A stretch of 64,000 bases of DNA from Limnohabitans sp. 2KL-17 (GTDB taxonomy: Bacteria; Pseudomonadota; Gammaproteobacteria; Burkholderiales; Burkholderiaceae_C): positions 1 to 64,000 of the forward strand of contig NZ_NESK01000017.1 of assembly GCF_003063415.1 (NCBI RefSeq), read 5' to 3'. The position numbers were made by a program, and so were the translations under genes. Position 1 is the stretch's first letter. Each line of letters starts with the position of its first letter. The notes under the pieces were generated by a model. That model had not been told where the DNA came from, made no database searches, and saw only the letters and a program-made list of their open reading frames with translations. Of this stretch, positions 15,975 to 25,076 are shown piece after piece.

Positions 15975-17231
15975 ATGAAACGTAGAAATTTCATCCAATC
16001 CCTAGGCTTGACTGCTGCCGCTGGCGCAGCTCCGTGGGTCAATACTGTGCAGGCCCAGACCGGGCCTATCCGCATCGGATTGCTGTCACCCTTGACGGGT
16101 GTGCTGGCTGCCGGAGGCAAAGAACTGGTGGAGGGCTTCGAGTTGTATTGGAAGCAAAACGGTTTGACGCTGGCGGGTCGCCAGGTTGAAATCGTGATTG
16201 AAGACGATGGCTCCAACCCGGATATGGCTTTGCAAAAATCCCGCAGGTTGGTAGAGCAGCGCAATGTCCATTTTTTGATGGGCAGCGTGTTGGCCAACAC
16301 CGGTTTGGCGATTTCTGAGTACGCACGTTCCAGCGGCACATCCTATTTTATTCCCGTCGTGGCGGCAGATGAATTGACGCAGCGCAAAGCGGTGCCGAAC
16401 ATCGTCCGTGTCGCTGGTTATTCCGCCAGCCAAATGCCTCGGCCATTGGCTGAATATGCGTACAACGTGAAAAAAGTCCGCAAGATCGTGACGATTTCCC
16501 AAGACTACACCTTTGGCCATGAGCAGTGCGGTGGTTTCTGCCAAACCTTCACTGAATTGGGTGGTCAAGTGGTGCAGCAGTTCTGGCACCCCATCAACAC
16601 CGCCGACTTCAGCCCATACCTGGCTCAAATCAAAAATGCAGGGGCTGATGCGGTCTTCGTCATGGAGACAGGTGCTGACGCCAACCGTTTCATCAAGCAA
16701 TTTCAGAACTTTGGTCTGCAGGGCAAGTTGCCCATGTACGGCGCCATGAACCTGACGGACCAATCCGTGATTCGTACCCTGGGTGCTGAGGCGGGTGGCA
16801 TCATTTCTTCCGCTCACTTTGCCGAGGGCGCTGACAACGCCGCCACCAAGAAGTTTGTCGCCGAGTACACCGCCGCCTACGAAAAACTGCCCTCGATTTA
16901 CGGTTTTTCGCTTTATTCGGGTGCCATGTGGATTGCCGAAGCGATCAAGAAAATCAATGGCAGGGTAGAGGACAAGACGGCACTTCTCAATGCAGTCAAG
17001 TCGACCGAGTTGACCAACTCACCCTTGGGTCGGCCGGTCAAGTTGGACCGGTATGGCAACCCCGTCTATGACGTCTTCATTCGTGAAACAAAAGCCAGGC
17101 CTGATGGCAAATTCTGGAACGTGCCGATTGAGGTTTACCCAAGCGTTTCGCAATTTGGCAAATACGATCCTGAGGTTTACATGAAGCAGCCGCCATACAG
17201 CCGTGAGTTTCAGGGTATCAAGAAATCCTGA
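15975..17231 (+). CDS. periplasmic substrate-binding protein, Liv type
   Basis: 418 residues. N-terminal signal MKRRNFIQSLGLTAAAGAAP with a twin-arginine-like RRNF motif and probable cleavage after VQAQ. The mature part begins GPIRIGLLSPLTGVLAAGGK, typical of branched-chain-amino-acid/amide receptors (Peripla_BP_6). VEIVIEDDGSNPDMALQKSRRL and TISQDYTFGHEQ are further family blocks. The ligand cannot be read from sequence; related receptors take urea, amides and aromatic acids, which would fit an amidase-rich block. Start 15975 follows an AGGAG site. Confidence 0.9.
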   Translation: MKRRNFIQSLGLTAAAGAAPWVNTVQAQTGPIRIGLLSPLTGVLAAGGKELVEGFELYWKQNGLTLAGRQVEIVIEDDGSNPDMALQKSRRLVEQRNVHFLMGSVLANTGLAISEYARSSGTSYFIPVVAADELTQRKAVPNIVRVAGYSASQMPRPLAEYAYNVKKVRKIVTISQDYTFGHEQCGGFCQTFTELGGQVVQQFWHPINTADFSPYLAQIKNAGADAVFVMETGADANRFIKQFQNFGLQGKLPMYGAMNLTDQSVIRTLGAEAGGIISSAHFAEGADNAATKKFVAEYTAAYEKLPSIYGFSLYSGAMWIAEAIKKINGRVEDKTALLNAVKSTELTNSPLGRPVKLDRYGNPVYDVFIRETKARPDGKFWNVPIEVYPSVSQFGKYDPEVYMKQPPYSREFQGIKKS

Positions 17232-17263
17232 TCACTGGATCAACAAGCCTTGAAGTACGCCAA

Positions 17264-17297
17264 CCAGTGTGTTTGAACCACCCATCAGACACACTGG
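17264..17297 (+). terminator. intercistronic hairpin after the binding-protein gene
   Basis: Arms 17264-17276 and 17285-17297 pair over 13 positions (CCAGTGTGT against ACACACTGG, extended by a T-G wobble and three more pairs) around a seven-base loop. There is no T-run, so stabilisation of the upstream mRNA or partial attenuation is more likely than termination. That would favour excess binding protein over the ATPases. Confidence 0.55.
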
Positions 17298-17315
17298 TCA
17301 TCTAGGGATATTTTT

Positions 17316-18071
17316 GTGACGAATTCCATTCTTTCTCTTCAAAACGTAAGCGTCACCTTTGGTGCTTTGCGGGCTGTAGACAGTGTGACCTTGTCGGTGC
17401 CTGCAGGCCAAAGGCGAGCCATCATTGGTCCCAATGGGGCCGGAAAAACCACATTGTTCAACGCCATTGCAGGTGTGGTTCCCATTTCAAGCGGCAAGGT
17501 TGAGTTTGACGGCGTTGACATGACCCGCTTCACAACCAACAAGCGCGCGAGTCTGGGCATTTCGCGTACTTTTCAAATCACCAATCTGTTTCCACAGTTG
17601 TCTGTGCAGGAAAACATCCGCTTGGCAGTTTGTGGACTCTCGAGCCGAAAATTCGCGTTGTTTGGCAGCGGCCAACCCCATCCTGCAGAAAAAGAAGCCA
17701 TCGAATTGGCGCTTGAAAATTCGCAGTTGACCGCTCAGCGCAACACCGAAGTCAAAACCATGTCGTACGGTGAACAGCGGCAACTGGAAATGGCCATGGC
17801 CTTGGTTCAAAAACCCAAGTTGCTCTTGCTCGATGAGCCGGCGGCCGGTTTGTCACCAGCTGAACGCGTCAAGATGGCCGATGTCATCAACGCACTGCCA
17901 AGGGATCTCACTTTGATTTTGATTGAACACGACATGGACCTGGCCCTGGGCTTGGTCGACTACGTCACTTGCCTGCATTTCGGGCAAGTGCTCACTGGGG
18001 GAACGCCTGACGAGATCCGTGTCGATGAAAAGGTCCAAGAGGTTTATTTGGGAAAGCCGCGCCATGCTTGA
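17316..18071 (+). CDS. Liv-type ABC ATPase, LivG family
   Basis: 251 residues from a GTG start at 17316. Walker A GPNGAGKTT, signature MSYGEQRQLEMAMAL, Walker B LLLLDEPAAGLS and switch His in LILIEHDMD are intact. The C-terminal EVYLGK motif is typical of LivG. The last eight bases overlap livF. It powers the importer from the cytoplasmic side. Confidence 0.92.
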   Translation: MTNSILSLQNVSVTFGALRAVDSVTLSVPAGQRRAIIGPNGAGKTTLFNAIAGVVPISSGKVEFDGVDMTRFTTNKRASLGISRTFQITNLFPQLSVQENIRLAVCGLSSRKFALFGSGQPHPAEKEAIELALENSQLTAQRNTEVKTMSYGEQRQLEMAMALVQKPKLLLLDEPAAGLSPAERVKMADVINALPRDLTLILIEHDMDLALGLVDYVTCLHFGQVLTGGTPDEIRVDEKVQEVYLGKPRHA

Positions 18072-18768
18072 AATCAAAGATCTGCACAGTTACTACGGTG
18101 ACGCCCACATCCTGCGGGGTGTCAACATGAAAGTACCCAAAGGCAAGGTTGTGGCTTTGCTGGGACGAAACGGCATGGGCAAGACCACGCTGATTCGCTC
18201 CATCATGGGTTTGAACCCGCCTCGCATCAGCAAAGGCAGTATCCAGTACGACGGTCAGGAACTGGTGGGTCTCAGTCCACACGTCATTGCGGGCAAGCGC
18301 ATTGGGTTTGTCCCCCAGGGGCGACGCCTTTTTGCCTCACTCAGCGTCACGGAACACCTGACGGTATTTGCCTCCAAAAGTCAAAGCAGCCTATGGACGG
18401 TGAAAAGAATTTATGAATTGTTCCCGCGTCTGGAAGAGCGAAAGAACAATCTGGGCACACAGTTGTCGGGTGGTGAGCGTCAAATGCTGGCCGTTGCCAG
18501 GGCACTGATGACAGACCCCGAAATGCTGTTGATGGATGAGCCTACCGAAGGTTTGGCGCCCGTGATGGTTCAGCACCTGGAAGAAATTGTGGTGGAACTG
18601 GGTAAAACCGGTCTGGGCATTTTGTTGGTTGAGCAAAATCTTTACAGCGCACTCTCGGTGGCCCACGAGGTGTACTTGATGGAAACCGGTGAAATTGTTC
18701 ACCACTGCCTGGCCGACGAGCTCATGAATGACCGTGACACCATGCAGCGGTTTTTGGGTGTTCGTTAA
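18064..18768 (+). CDS. Liv-type ABC ATPase, LivF family
   Basis: 234 residues. Walker A GRNGMGKTT, signature LSGGERQMLAVARAL, Walker B LLMDEPTEGLAP and VEQN switch region are present. The N-terminus MLEIKDLHSYYGDAHILRG is classical LivF, so start 18064 is firm. It overlaps livG by eight bases, and the amidase follows after 18 bases. Confidence 0.92.
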   Translation: MLEIKDLHSYYGDAHILRGVNMKVPKGKVVALLGRNGMGKTTLIRSIMGLNPPRISKGSIQYDGQELVGLSPHVIAGKRIGFVPQGRRLFASLSVTEHLTVFASKSQSSLWTVKRIYELFPRLEERKNNLGTQLSGGERQMLAVARALMTDPEMLLMDEPTEGLAPVMVQHLEEIVVELGKTGLGILLVEQNLYSALSVAHEVYLMETGEIVHHCLADELMNDRDTMQRFLGVR

Positions 18769-18786
18769 CCACCATCGGCAAAATCC

Positions 18787-20196
18787 ATGGCAGACCAACT
18801 CGCGAATCTGGGTTTGTGCGAAGCGGCAGACGCGATCGCGCGGCAAGAGGTCAGCTCGGAGCAATTGACCCGCATGGCGCTCGATCGCCTCCAGCAATGG
18901 GGCCCCGAGCTCAATTGTGTGGCCTCTCTTCAGTCGGATGCGGCCATGGCGTCTGCGCGCAGGGCCGATGTTGAGCGTGCAAAAGGGGGGGCATTGGGTG
19001 TTTTGCATGGCGTGCCGATGGCCCACAAGGAACTGTTTTATCGGCGTGGCAGAAAAACAAATGACGGATCCATCATCACACGGGATTTCATCCCCAGCGT
19101 GACTGCCACGGCTTTGACACGTTTGGACGAGGCTGGCGCTATAGACATGGGGCTTTTGCACATGGCTGAATTCGCCATGAGCCCCACCGGTTTCAATGCG
19201 CACTACGGCCATGTACGCAACCCCTGGAACACGGATTACTGCCCTGGCGGCTCTTCAAGTGGCTCTGGTGCAGCGGTTGCGGCCATGTTGACCTGCGCCT
19301 CATTGGGCACCGATACGGGAGGCTCCATTCGCCACCCTTCTGCCATGTGTGGCGTCACAGGCCTCAAGCCAACGTGGTCCAGAGTCAGTGGTTATGGTGT
19401 GATGCCTTTGTCCAGATCACTCGATTGTGTCGGCCCCTTGGCCAGAAGCGCTCGCGATTGCGCCCGCTTGCTGAAGGTCATTGCAGGGTTCGATTCGCTG
19501 GACAGTACCACCAGTCAGCAAGCCGTGCCGGATTACGAAGCGATGCTCGATGGCCATGTGAAGGGCCTGAAAATAGCGGTCCCTGGTGGGTATTACCTGG
19601 AGCATTTGGATGCCGGCGTTGCAGATTGCATCGCTGAGGCTTGTCGGGTTTTTGAAGACCTGGGCGCATCCATCATCAGGACAGAGCCGCCCGACATGGC
19701 CTTGATCAACCGGATGATGTCGATCGTCCTGACGGTCGAAGCTGCTTCGTTGCACAAAGACTGGATCCGGGAGCGGCCGCAAGATTACGCAGAGCAAGTC
19801 CTTGCGCGTTTCAAGCCTGGTTTTGATTTCAGCGGCATTGACTATTACGAAGCCATCACCGCCAAAAATGTGTTGGCTTTGCAGTGGGTCAACATGTCCA
19901 TGGCAGACGCTGATTGTGCGTTGCTGCCGACCATACCGGTACCCGTTCCCAGCATCGCAGAAACCACCAAGGGGGACTGGAGCGAGATCGCCAAGAAGAT
20001 ATCGGCCATCACGCATTGCAATCGGGGCATCAACTTTTTGGGACTGCCTTCTTTGAGTGTGCCCTCAGGTTTTGTGAATGCCTTGCCCGTGGCTTTTCAA
20101 CTGGTGGGCAGAGAATTTGATGAGGGCAAGTTGCTCAAGATGGCTGATGCATTTCAGCGCCAGACAACTTGGCACCAAAAGAGGCCGGCATTGTGA
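18787..20196 (+). CDS. amidase (amidase signature family) 1
   Basis: A 469-residue amidase-signature hydrolase. The Ser-cisSer-Lys triad is visible: Lys81 (PMAHKEL), the cis-Ser within [10 protein letters not shown] (about 154-162) and nucleophile Ser180 ([11 protein letters not shown]). Full family length. It would hydrolyse a carboxamide to acid and ammonia. It belongs to the same run as the ABC importer. A second, shorter amidase lies at 25073 and is not a close copy, so two different amide steps or substrates are likely. Confidence 0.88.
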   Translation: MADQLANLGLCEAADAIARQEVSSEQLTRMALDRLQQWGPELNCVASLQSDAAMASARRADVERAKGGALGVLHGVPMAHKELFYRRGRKTNDGSIITRDFIPSVTATALTRLDEAGAIDMGLLHMAEFAMSPTGFNAHYGHVRNPWNTDYCPGGSSSGSGAAVAAMLTCASLGTDTGGSIRHPSAMCGVTGLKPTWSRVSGYGVMPLSRSLDCVGPLARSARDCARLLKVIAGFDSLDSTTSQQAVPDYEAMLDGHVKGLKIAVPGGYYLEHLDAGVADCIAEACRVFEDLGASIIRTEPPDMALINRMMSIVLTVEAASLHKDWIRERPQDYAEQVLARFKPGFDFSGIDYYEAITAKNVLALQWVNMSMADADCALLPTIPVPVPSIAETTKGDWSEIAKKISAITHCNRGINFLGLPSLSVPSGFVNALPVAFQLVGREFDEGKLLKMADAFQRQTTWHQKRPAL

Positions 20197-20243
20197 GCCT
20201 GAAACCAAGTGCCTTGTTGACAGCCACTTCATTGAACCCATAG

Positions 20244-21164
20244 ATGACCACCGTAGGCATGATCGGATTAGGCGTGATGGGTTTGGCCATGGCCCAAAAC
20301 CTGCAGCGGGCCGGTTTTGGGGTGTGCGGCTACGACATCGATCCTTCAAGGCGAAAACTGCTCAAGAAAGCCAAGGCCACAGTGGGGCAATCCGTCCAGG
20401 AAGTGGCTGAAAACGCCGATGTTTTGATCAGTTCGCTGCCCTCGACCGAGGCTTTGCTGTCTGTGTCCCATTCGCTGGCTGCGTCCGCGCACAAGCGCAT
20501 AACGTGGGTTGAAACGAGCACCTTGCCCATCAAAGACAAAATGACGGCTCGGCGAATTCTCAGCCCCGCCCGAATCGTATTGCTGGACTGTCCTTTGTCC
20601 GGGACGGGGTCACAGGCGCAGACCAAAGACTTGGTGGTTTATGGAAGTGGTCAGTTGGCAGCTTATAAAAAAGTCACGGCCATTCTTGAGGGATTTTCAA
20701 GGAAACAGTTTTATTTGGGTGCGTTTGGCAACGGCATGAAATTGAAACTCATTGCCAATTACTTGGTGGCCATACACAACGCAGCAGCTGCCGAGGCCTT
20801 GGTGCTGGCAGAAAAAGCAGGACTGAACCTGGACCTTGTTCTTGCCGCCATTGGTGACAGTGCAGGACAGTCCAGAATGTGGCAAGTGCGAGGCCCCCGG
20901 ATGGTGGCGGCCGATTATTCACCCATGATGTCAATGCACCTTTGGCAAAAAGACATGGGTATCATTTCTGATTTCGTGTCAGCGGCAGGTGCACCATCAC
21001 CGGTTTTTGACCAAGCCAGAGCGCTTTACAACATGGCTTACCAAGATGGTCATGGTGACCTGGACAGTTCGGTGATTCATTTGCTGCTCAGGTCGATGTT
21101 GCCCCAGCCAGCTGCCGGAAAGTCCGCATCATGTTCGGATGGTCTTGTGGAATCCAAATGCTGA
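20244..21164 (+). CDS. beta-hydroxyacid dehydrogenase (3-HIBADH family)
   Basis: A 306-residue NAD(P)-dependent dehydrogenase. The Rossmann motif GLGVMGLAMAQNL is at about 8-20 and the family catalytic Lys lies in NGMKLKLIANYL. GYDIDPSRRK after beta-2 (Asp, then Arg) leaves cofactor choice open. It would oxidise a 3-hydroxyacid or reduce its semialdehyde. In the usual substrate block (residues near 118-123) the sequence reads DCPLSGTGS, close to the family DAPVSGG. The end overlaps the iron-sulfur subunit gene. Confidence 0.82.
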   Translation: MTTVGMIGLGVMGLAMAQNLQRAGFGVCGYDIDPSRRKLLKKAKATVGQSVQEVAENADVLISSLPSTEALLSVSHSLAASAHKRITWVETSTLPIKDKMTARRILSPARIVLLDCPLSGTGSQAQTKDLVVYGSGQLAAYKKVTAILEGFSRKQFYLGAFGNGMKLKLIANYLVAIHNAAAAEALVLAEKAGLNLDLVLAAIGDSAGQSRMWQVRGPRMVAADYSPMMSMHLWQKDMGIISDFVSAAGAPSPVFDQARALYNMAYQDGHGDLDSSVIHLLLRSMLPQPAAGKSASCSDGLVESKC

Positions 21165-21649
21165 CCCCCATTCATTTCAACGGTGAACGGCGATCCGTCG
21201 AAGCCGACCAGCAATCACCGCTTTTATACGCCTTGCGTCATCAGCTTCAAAGCAAGGGAACGCGCTTTGGTTGCGGCAGTGGCCACTGCGGTGCGTGCCA
21301 TGTTTCGTTGAATGGACGTGCGGTGGCATCTTGCGACACCCCCTTGGGGTCGGTTGCCAACCAGACGGTGGAAACGGTTGAGCACTTGGTCGCCAGCCAA
21401 GTGGGCGCAGTGGTTCGCCAATCTTTCATCGATGTTCAGGCTGCGCAATGTGGCTATTGCATCAATGGCATTCTGGTTTCGGTGATCGTGATGTTCCAGC
21501 AGACCCTCCAGCCAGATCAAGACCGAGTCCTGGCTGCACTGGACCGTCATTTGTGTCGCTGCGGAGCCCACTCCCGGATCATTAAGGCGGTTGATCTTGC
21601 CAAGCAAAGATTGGCCATGTTGAATTCTCAAGTGCCTGTCGATGCTTGA
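21158..21649 (+). CDS. molybdenum hydroxylase [2Fe-2S] subunit, NicA/CoxS-like
   Basis: 163 residues from ATG 21158, overlapping the previous gene by seven bases. Two iron-sulfur motifs: Cys39, 44, 47 and 59 (GCGSGHCGACHVSL...SC, plant-type) and Cys98, 101, 133 and 135 (QCGYCINGI...CRCG, near the molybdopterin site). This small subunit passes electrons from the molybdenum centre. Its partner is the adjacent, broken large subunit, and there is no FAD subunit. That two-subunit layout is seen in nicotinate dehydrogenase (NicAB) and isoquinoline oxidoreductase (IorAB). Confidence 0.9.
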   Translation: MLTPIHFNGERRSVEADQQSPLLYALRHQLQSKGTRFGCGSGHCGACHVSLNGRAVASCDTPLGSVANQTVETVEHLVASQVGAVVRQSFIDVQAAQCGYCINGILVSVIVMFQQTLQPDQDRVLAALDRHLCRCGAHSRIIKAVDLAKQRLAMLNSQVPVDA

Positions 21650-21692
21650 ATGGTTGCCGTGATGATGAACCTGCATTTTTGGAAAGCCTGAG

Positions 21693-23798
21693 ATGTCCTC
21701 GCCCTTGATGCCGCCAGGCATTGAAAAAAATCCTCAACTTGTGCAATGGTTGTTTTTTAGTGCAACGGATCCGATCACGCTGCATTCGGGCAAAGTCGAG
21801 CTGGGTCAGGGTGTCGAAATTGCGCTTCAACAAATAGCCTGTGATGCCTTGGGCATAGACCCTGATCAGCTGCAATTTGAAGGTGGCAACACGCTTTGGG
21901 GTCCTGACGAAGGACAAACGGCGGGAAGTCAGAGCATCGATCAGGGCGGAAGCGCGGTGCGCATGGCCTGTTTGTTTGCCCGCGACCTTTTCATGGCGCA
22001 AGCGGTCAAGGAGCTTGCAGTGGCAGCAGAGCACATTGAGCTGGCAAGAGGTGTTTTTTCAAGTGCCCGGACACAGCAGACTTGCAGTTATTGGTCTTTG
22101 TCGGACCGGGTGGATTTGGCGCAACCGATCAGAGCATCCAATACAAATCCCCCCCGAAAATGGGTTGGGCAAAGCGTTCAGCGACCTGATTTCATCCACA
22201 AGCTGTCACGCACCGGCTTCATTCACGATGTCACTTTGACCGGCATGTTGCACGCCAGAATGATTCGAGGTCCAGTGGGTGAATCGACCATTGAGTATGT
22301 GGATGCAAAGGCCATTTCGGAGTTGCCCGGCATCAGCCATGTGGTGCATTCGCGCGATTTTTTGGCGGTTGTCGGGCCTGATGAAGCGAGCTTGGTCGGG
22401 TCTTTGAACAAAGCCCGTGGGTTGGTGCATTTTTCGCTGAAGCACCCCCTCCCACCCGCCTCAGACATTGAGGCGCTCATGCTGGGCTTGGCGGGCGAGT
22501 CGAAAACGGTTCACGAACATGGCACCAGCAAGGCGCCGATCATGGTGCATCAGGCGCGTTTTTCAAGGCCCTATATCGCGCATGCGTCGATCGGTCCGTC
22601 GTGTGCCTTGGCCCATTTTGTGGATGGCCGCATGAGTGTCTGGTCTCATACGCAAGGGGTTTTCCCCCTTCGTGCTGACCTTTCCAAGGCGCTTCGCCTG
22701 GACCTCGATGCGGTTCAGGTTTTTCACGCGCACGGTGCAGGTTGTTACGGCCACAACGGTGCAGACGATGTGGCGTTTGATGCCGCATTCATTGCATTCA
22801 AATTGGGTTTCCCGATACGCGTTCAATGGATGCGAGAGGACGAAATGACAGCGTCCCCGCTGGGTGCCCCCAGCCTGGTGGACATTCAGGCCGGTGTGGA
22901 TTCGGCAGGACGGATTTCCAAGTGGCATCTGTCAGTCTGGAGCCACTCGCATCTGAACCGCCCCGGGGGAGGCGCAGGGGTGAATCTGCTGGGGGCTTGG
23001 CAGATGTAGGAGGGGCCTGAAAAGCCTGTTCCTGCCGATCTGCCTTTGCCTGCCGGTGGTGGACACCGCAATGCCATTGCCTTGTATGACTTTGCCCATC
23101 AGCAAGTGGATTACTGTTTCATACCCGATGCGAATTTTCGCACTTCGGCGTTGCGCAGTTTAGGTTCGTTTGTCAATCTTTTTGCAATTGAATCTTTCAT
23201 GGATGAAATGGCGGAAAAGCTCGAGGTGGATGCGCTGGATTTTCGCCTGAGACACCTGAGTGATTCCCGCGCAGTGGCTGTTTTGGAAAAGCTTGCTGCT
23301 GTGTCCGGTTGGCATCAACAAGGAGAACCCGATGGTGTTCATGGCATGGGTTTGGGCTTTGGACGTTACAAAAATTCAGCAGGCTATTGTGCGGTCGCCG
23401 CCTTGATTCGGGTCGATCAAAATGTGACCGTTGAAAAAGTCTGGGCAGTGGTCGATGTTGGGCTGGTGGTCAACCCAGATGGCTTGATCAATCAAATCGA
23501 AGGGGGCATCGTGCAGTCCCTGAGTTGGACACTCAAGGAGCAAGTCAAGTGGGACCATGACGGCATCACTTCGCGCACATGGGAGGACTATCCGATCATC
23601 CCCTTCAGCGAAATACCCGCCATTGAAGTCCATGTGATGCACCGACCGGATTGTCAAAGTCTGGGCAGTGGTGAAGTGGCTGCCGGCCCCGTTCCCGCGG
23701 CTGTTGCAAATGCGCTTTTCAGGGCCATTGGCATCCGGGCAAGGCACTTGCCCTTGACCATTGAGCGTGTAACACAGTTGGTATGGGATGCGCAATAG
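21693..23798 (+). pseudogene. molybdenum hydroxylase large subunit, in-frame TAG
   Basis: An IorB/NicB-like molybdopterin subunit. The N-terminus carries HSGKVELGQGVEIALQQIA and DEGQTAGSQSIDQGGSAVR. The frame runs to GAWQM, meets TAG at 23007-23009 and continues in the same frame as EGPEKPVPADLPLPAGGG to the end (702 codons before the final stop, TAG included). The catalytic Glu (SLGSGEVAAGP, codon 23673-23675) and the cofactor-binding segment (RTSALRSLGSFVNLFAIE) lie after the stop, so the truncated product would be inactive. TAG could come from GAG or CAG by one change. Alternatives are a sequencing error or readthrough. No cytochrome c tail is present, unlike NicB. Confidence 0.85.
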
Positions 23799-23885
23799 AT
23801 GGCCGATGTCTTACAACGATTGCAACGGATTGAGTGTTTCTTGAGCGTGCAGCAGTGAAGCAAAAGCTGTTGCTGATTTCTTTTA

Positions 23886-25076
23886 ATGTCTGGTTTAAAC
23901 ATGTTCTACACCTGCTCATCATCTTGTCAAAATTCTGCACACATGCACTCGGCGGGTGCTGGCGCAGCACCTGGGCTTTTTGCGCCTGTGAAGGCAGCAG
24001 GCAAAGCGCTTACGGCCAGTCGAAAGACGGTAGCACAAGCCTCCAAAAGCCTGTCAGTCAAGCGAGCTGCATCCGCCAAGGTGGTGGATGTGCACTGCCA
24101 CTACCTGAGTCCTGAGGTGGGTGCGAAGTACGCGCATTTGCATCCTTTCAAGCACGATGCCACCGCTGTTTACGCGACTGAACTGTCGCGCCAAGTCAAC
24201 ATGAAGCAGATCCAGGAGCGGGGCGCCAAATTCAGCCAAGTGGCTGTTCGGCTCAAGGACATGGACAAAATGGGCATTGATGTTCAGGTGATCTCACCTG
24301 CGCCGGGGCAGTATTTTTACTTTACCGAGCCTGAACTCGGTGCTCGGATTTCCCGTGATGTCAACGAAAGCATTGCGCGCGTGGTGGCCCAGCAACCAGA
24401 TCGGTTTGTGGGCATGGGCACGGTCCCCCTGCAAGACGTTGACCTCGCCATTCAGGAAATGGAATACGCCGTCAATGTGTTGGGTTTTCGGGGTGTTGAG
24501 ATATGCACCAATGTCAACGGTAAAAATTTGACCGACCCTGACCTGAAGCTGGAGAAGTTTTTTTCCAAAGCCCAGGACATGGGCATTGTGGTGTTTTTGC
24601 ACCCCATGGGGTTCTCGCAAGGCGAGCGCTTTGTGGAACATTACTTCAACAATGTGATGGGCAATCCGCTGGAGACGAGTCTGGCACTTGGGCATCTCAT
24701 TTTTGACGGCGTGCTGGCGCGATACCCCAAGCTGAAAATTTTGGCCTCGCATGGCGGTGGCTATATTGCGAGTTATTGGGCCCGGATGGACCACGCCTGG
24801 CGAGCCCGGGCAGATGCCAGGACAGTCATCACGAAAAAGCCTTCCAGTTACCTGGAGAAAATCTACTTCGACACCATCACCCACGATGCCCGTATTTTGG
24901 GCAATTTGGTGGACCGCTGGGGTGCCAAACATGTTTTGCTCGGAACCGATTACCCATTCGACATGGGTGAAGACAATCCGGTCAAATTGATTCAGGATGT
25001 GGGTCACATCAGCGATTCAGACCGCGATTTGATCAAGGGTGGAAATGCCTTGAAACTATTTCGCATCAAAAGTTGA
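23886..25076 (+). CDS. amidohydrolase 2 family protein, ACMSD-like
   Basis: A 396-residue TIM-barrel metal hydrolase or decarboxylase. His70 and His72 (VVDVHCHYLSPE), a His in VVFLHPMGF, another in LASHGGGYIASY and Asp in LGTDYPFDMG are the expected zinc ligands and catalytic residues. The family includes aminocarboxymuconate-semialdehyde decarboxylase and 2-hydroxymuconate-type decarboxylases. Residues 1-63 form an Ala/Ser/Lys-rich extension that most relatives lack; the real start may be later (Met20 or downstream). It would decarboxylate or hydrolyse a ring-cleavage acid. It ends inside the next gene's TTG start. Confidence 0.8.
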   Translation: MSGLNMFYTCSSSCQNSAHMHSAGAGAAPGLFAPVKAAGKALTASRKTVAQASKSLSVKRAASAKVVDVHCHYLSPEVGAKYAHLHPFKHDATAVYATELSRQVNMKQIQERGAKFSQVAVRLKDMDKMGIDVQVISPAPGQYFYFTEPELGARISRDVNESIARVVAQQPDRFVGMGTVPLQDVDLAIQEMEYAVNVLGFRGVEICTNVNGKNLTDPDLKLEKFFSKAQDMGIVVFLHPMGFSQGERFVEHYFNNVMGNPLETSLALGHLIFDGVLARYPKLKILASHGGGYIASYWARMDHAWRARADARTVITKKPSSYLEKIYFDTITHDARILGNLVDRWGAKHVLLGTDYPFDMGEDNPVKLIQDVGHISDSDRDLIKGGNALKLFRIKS

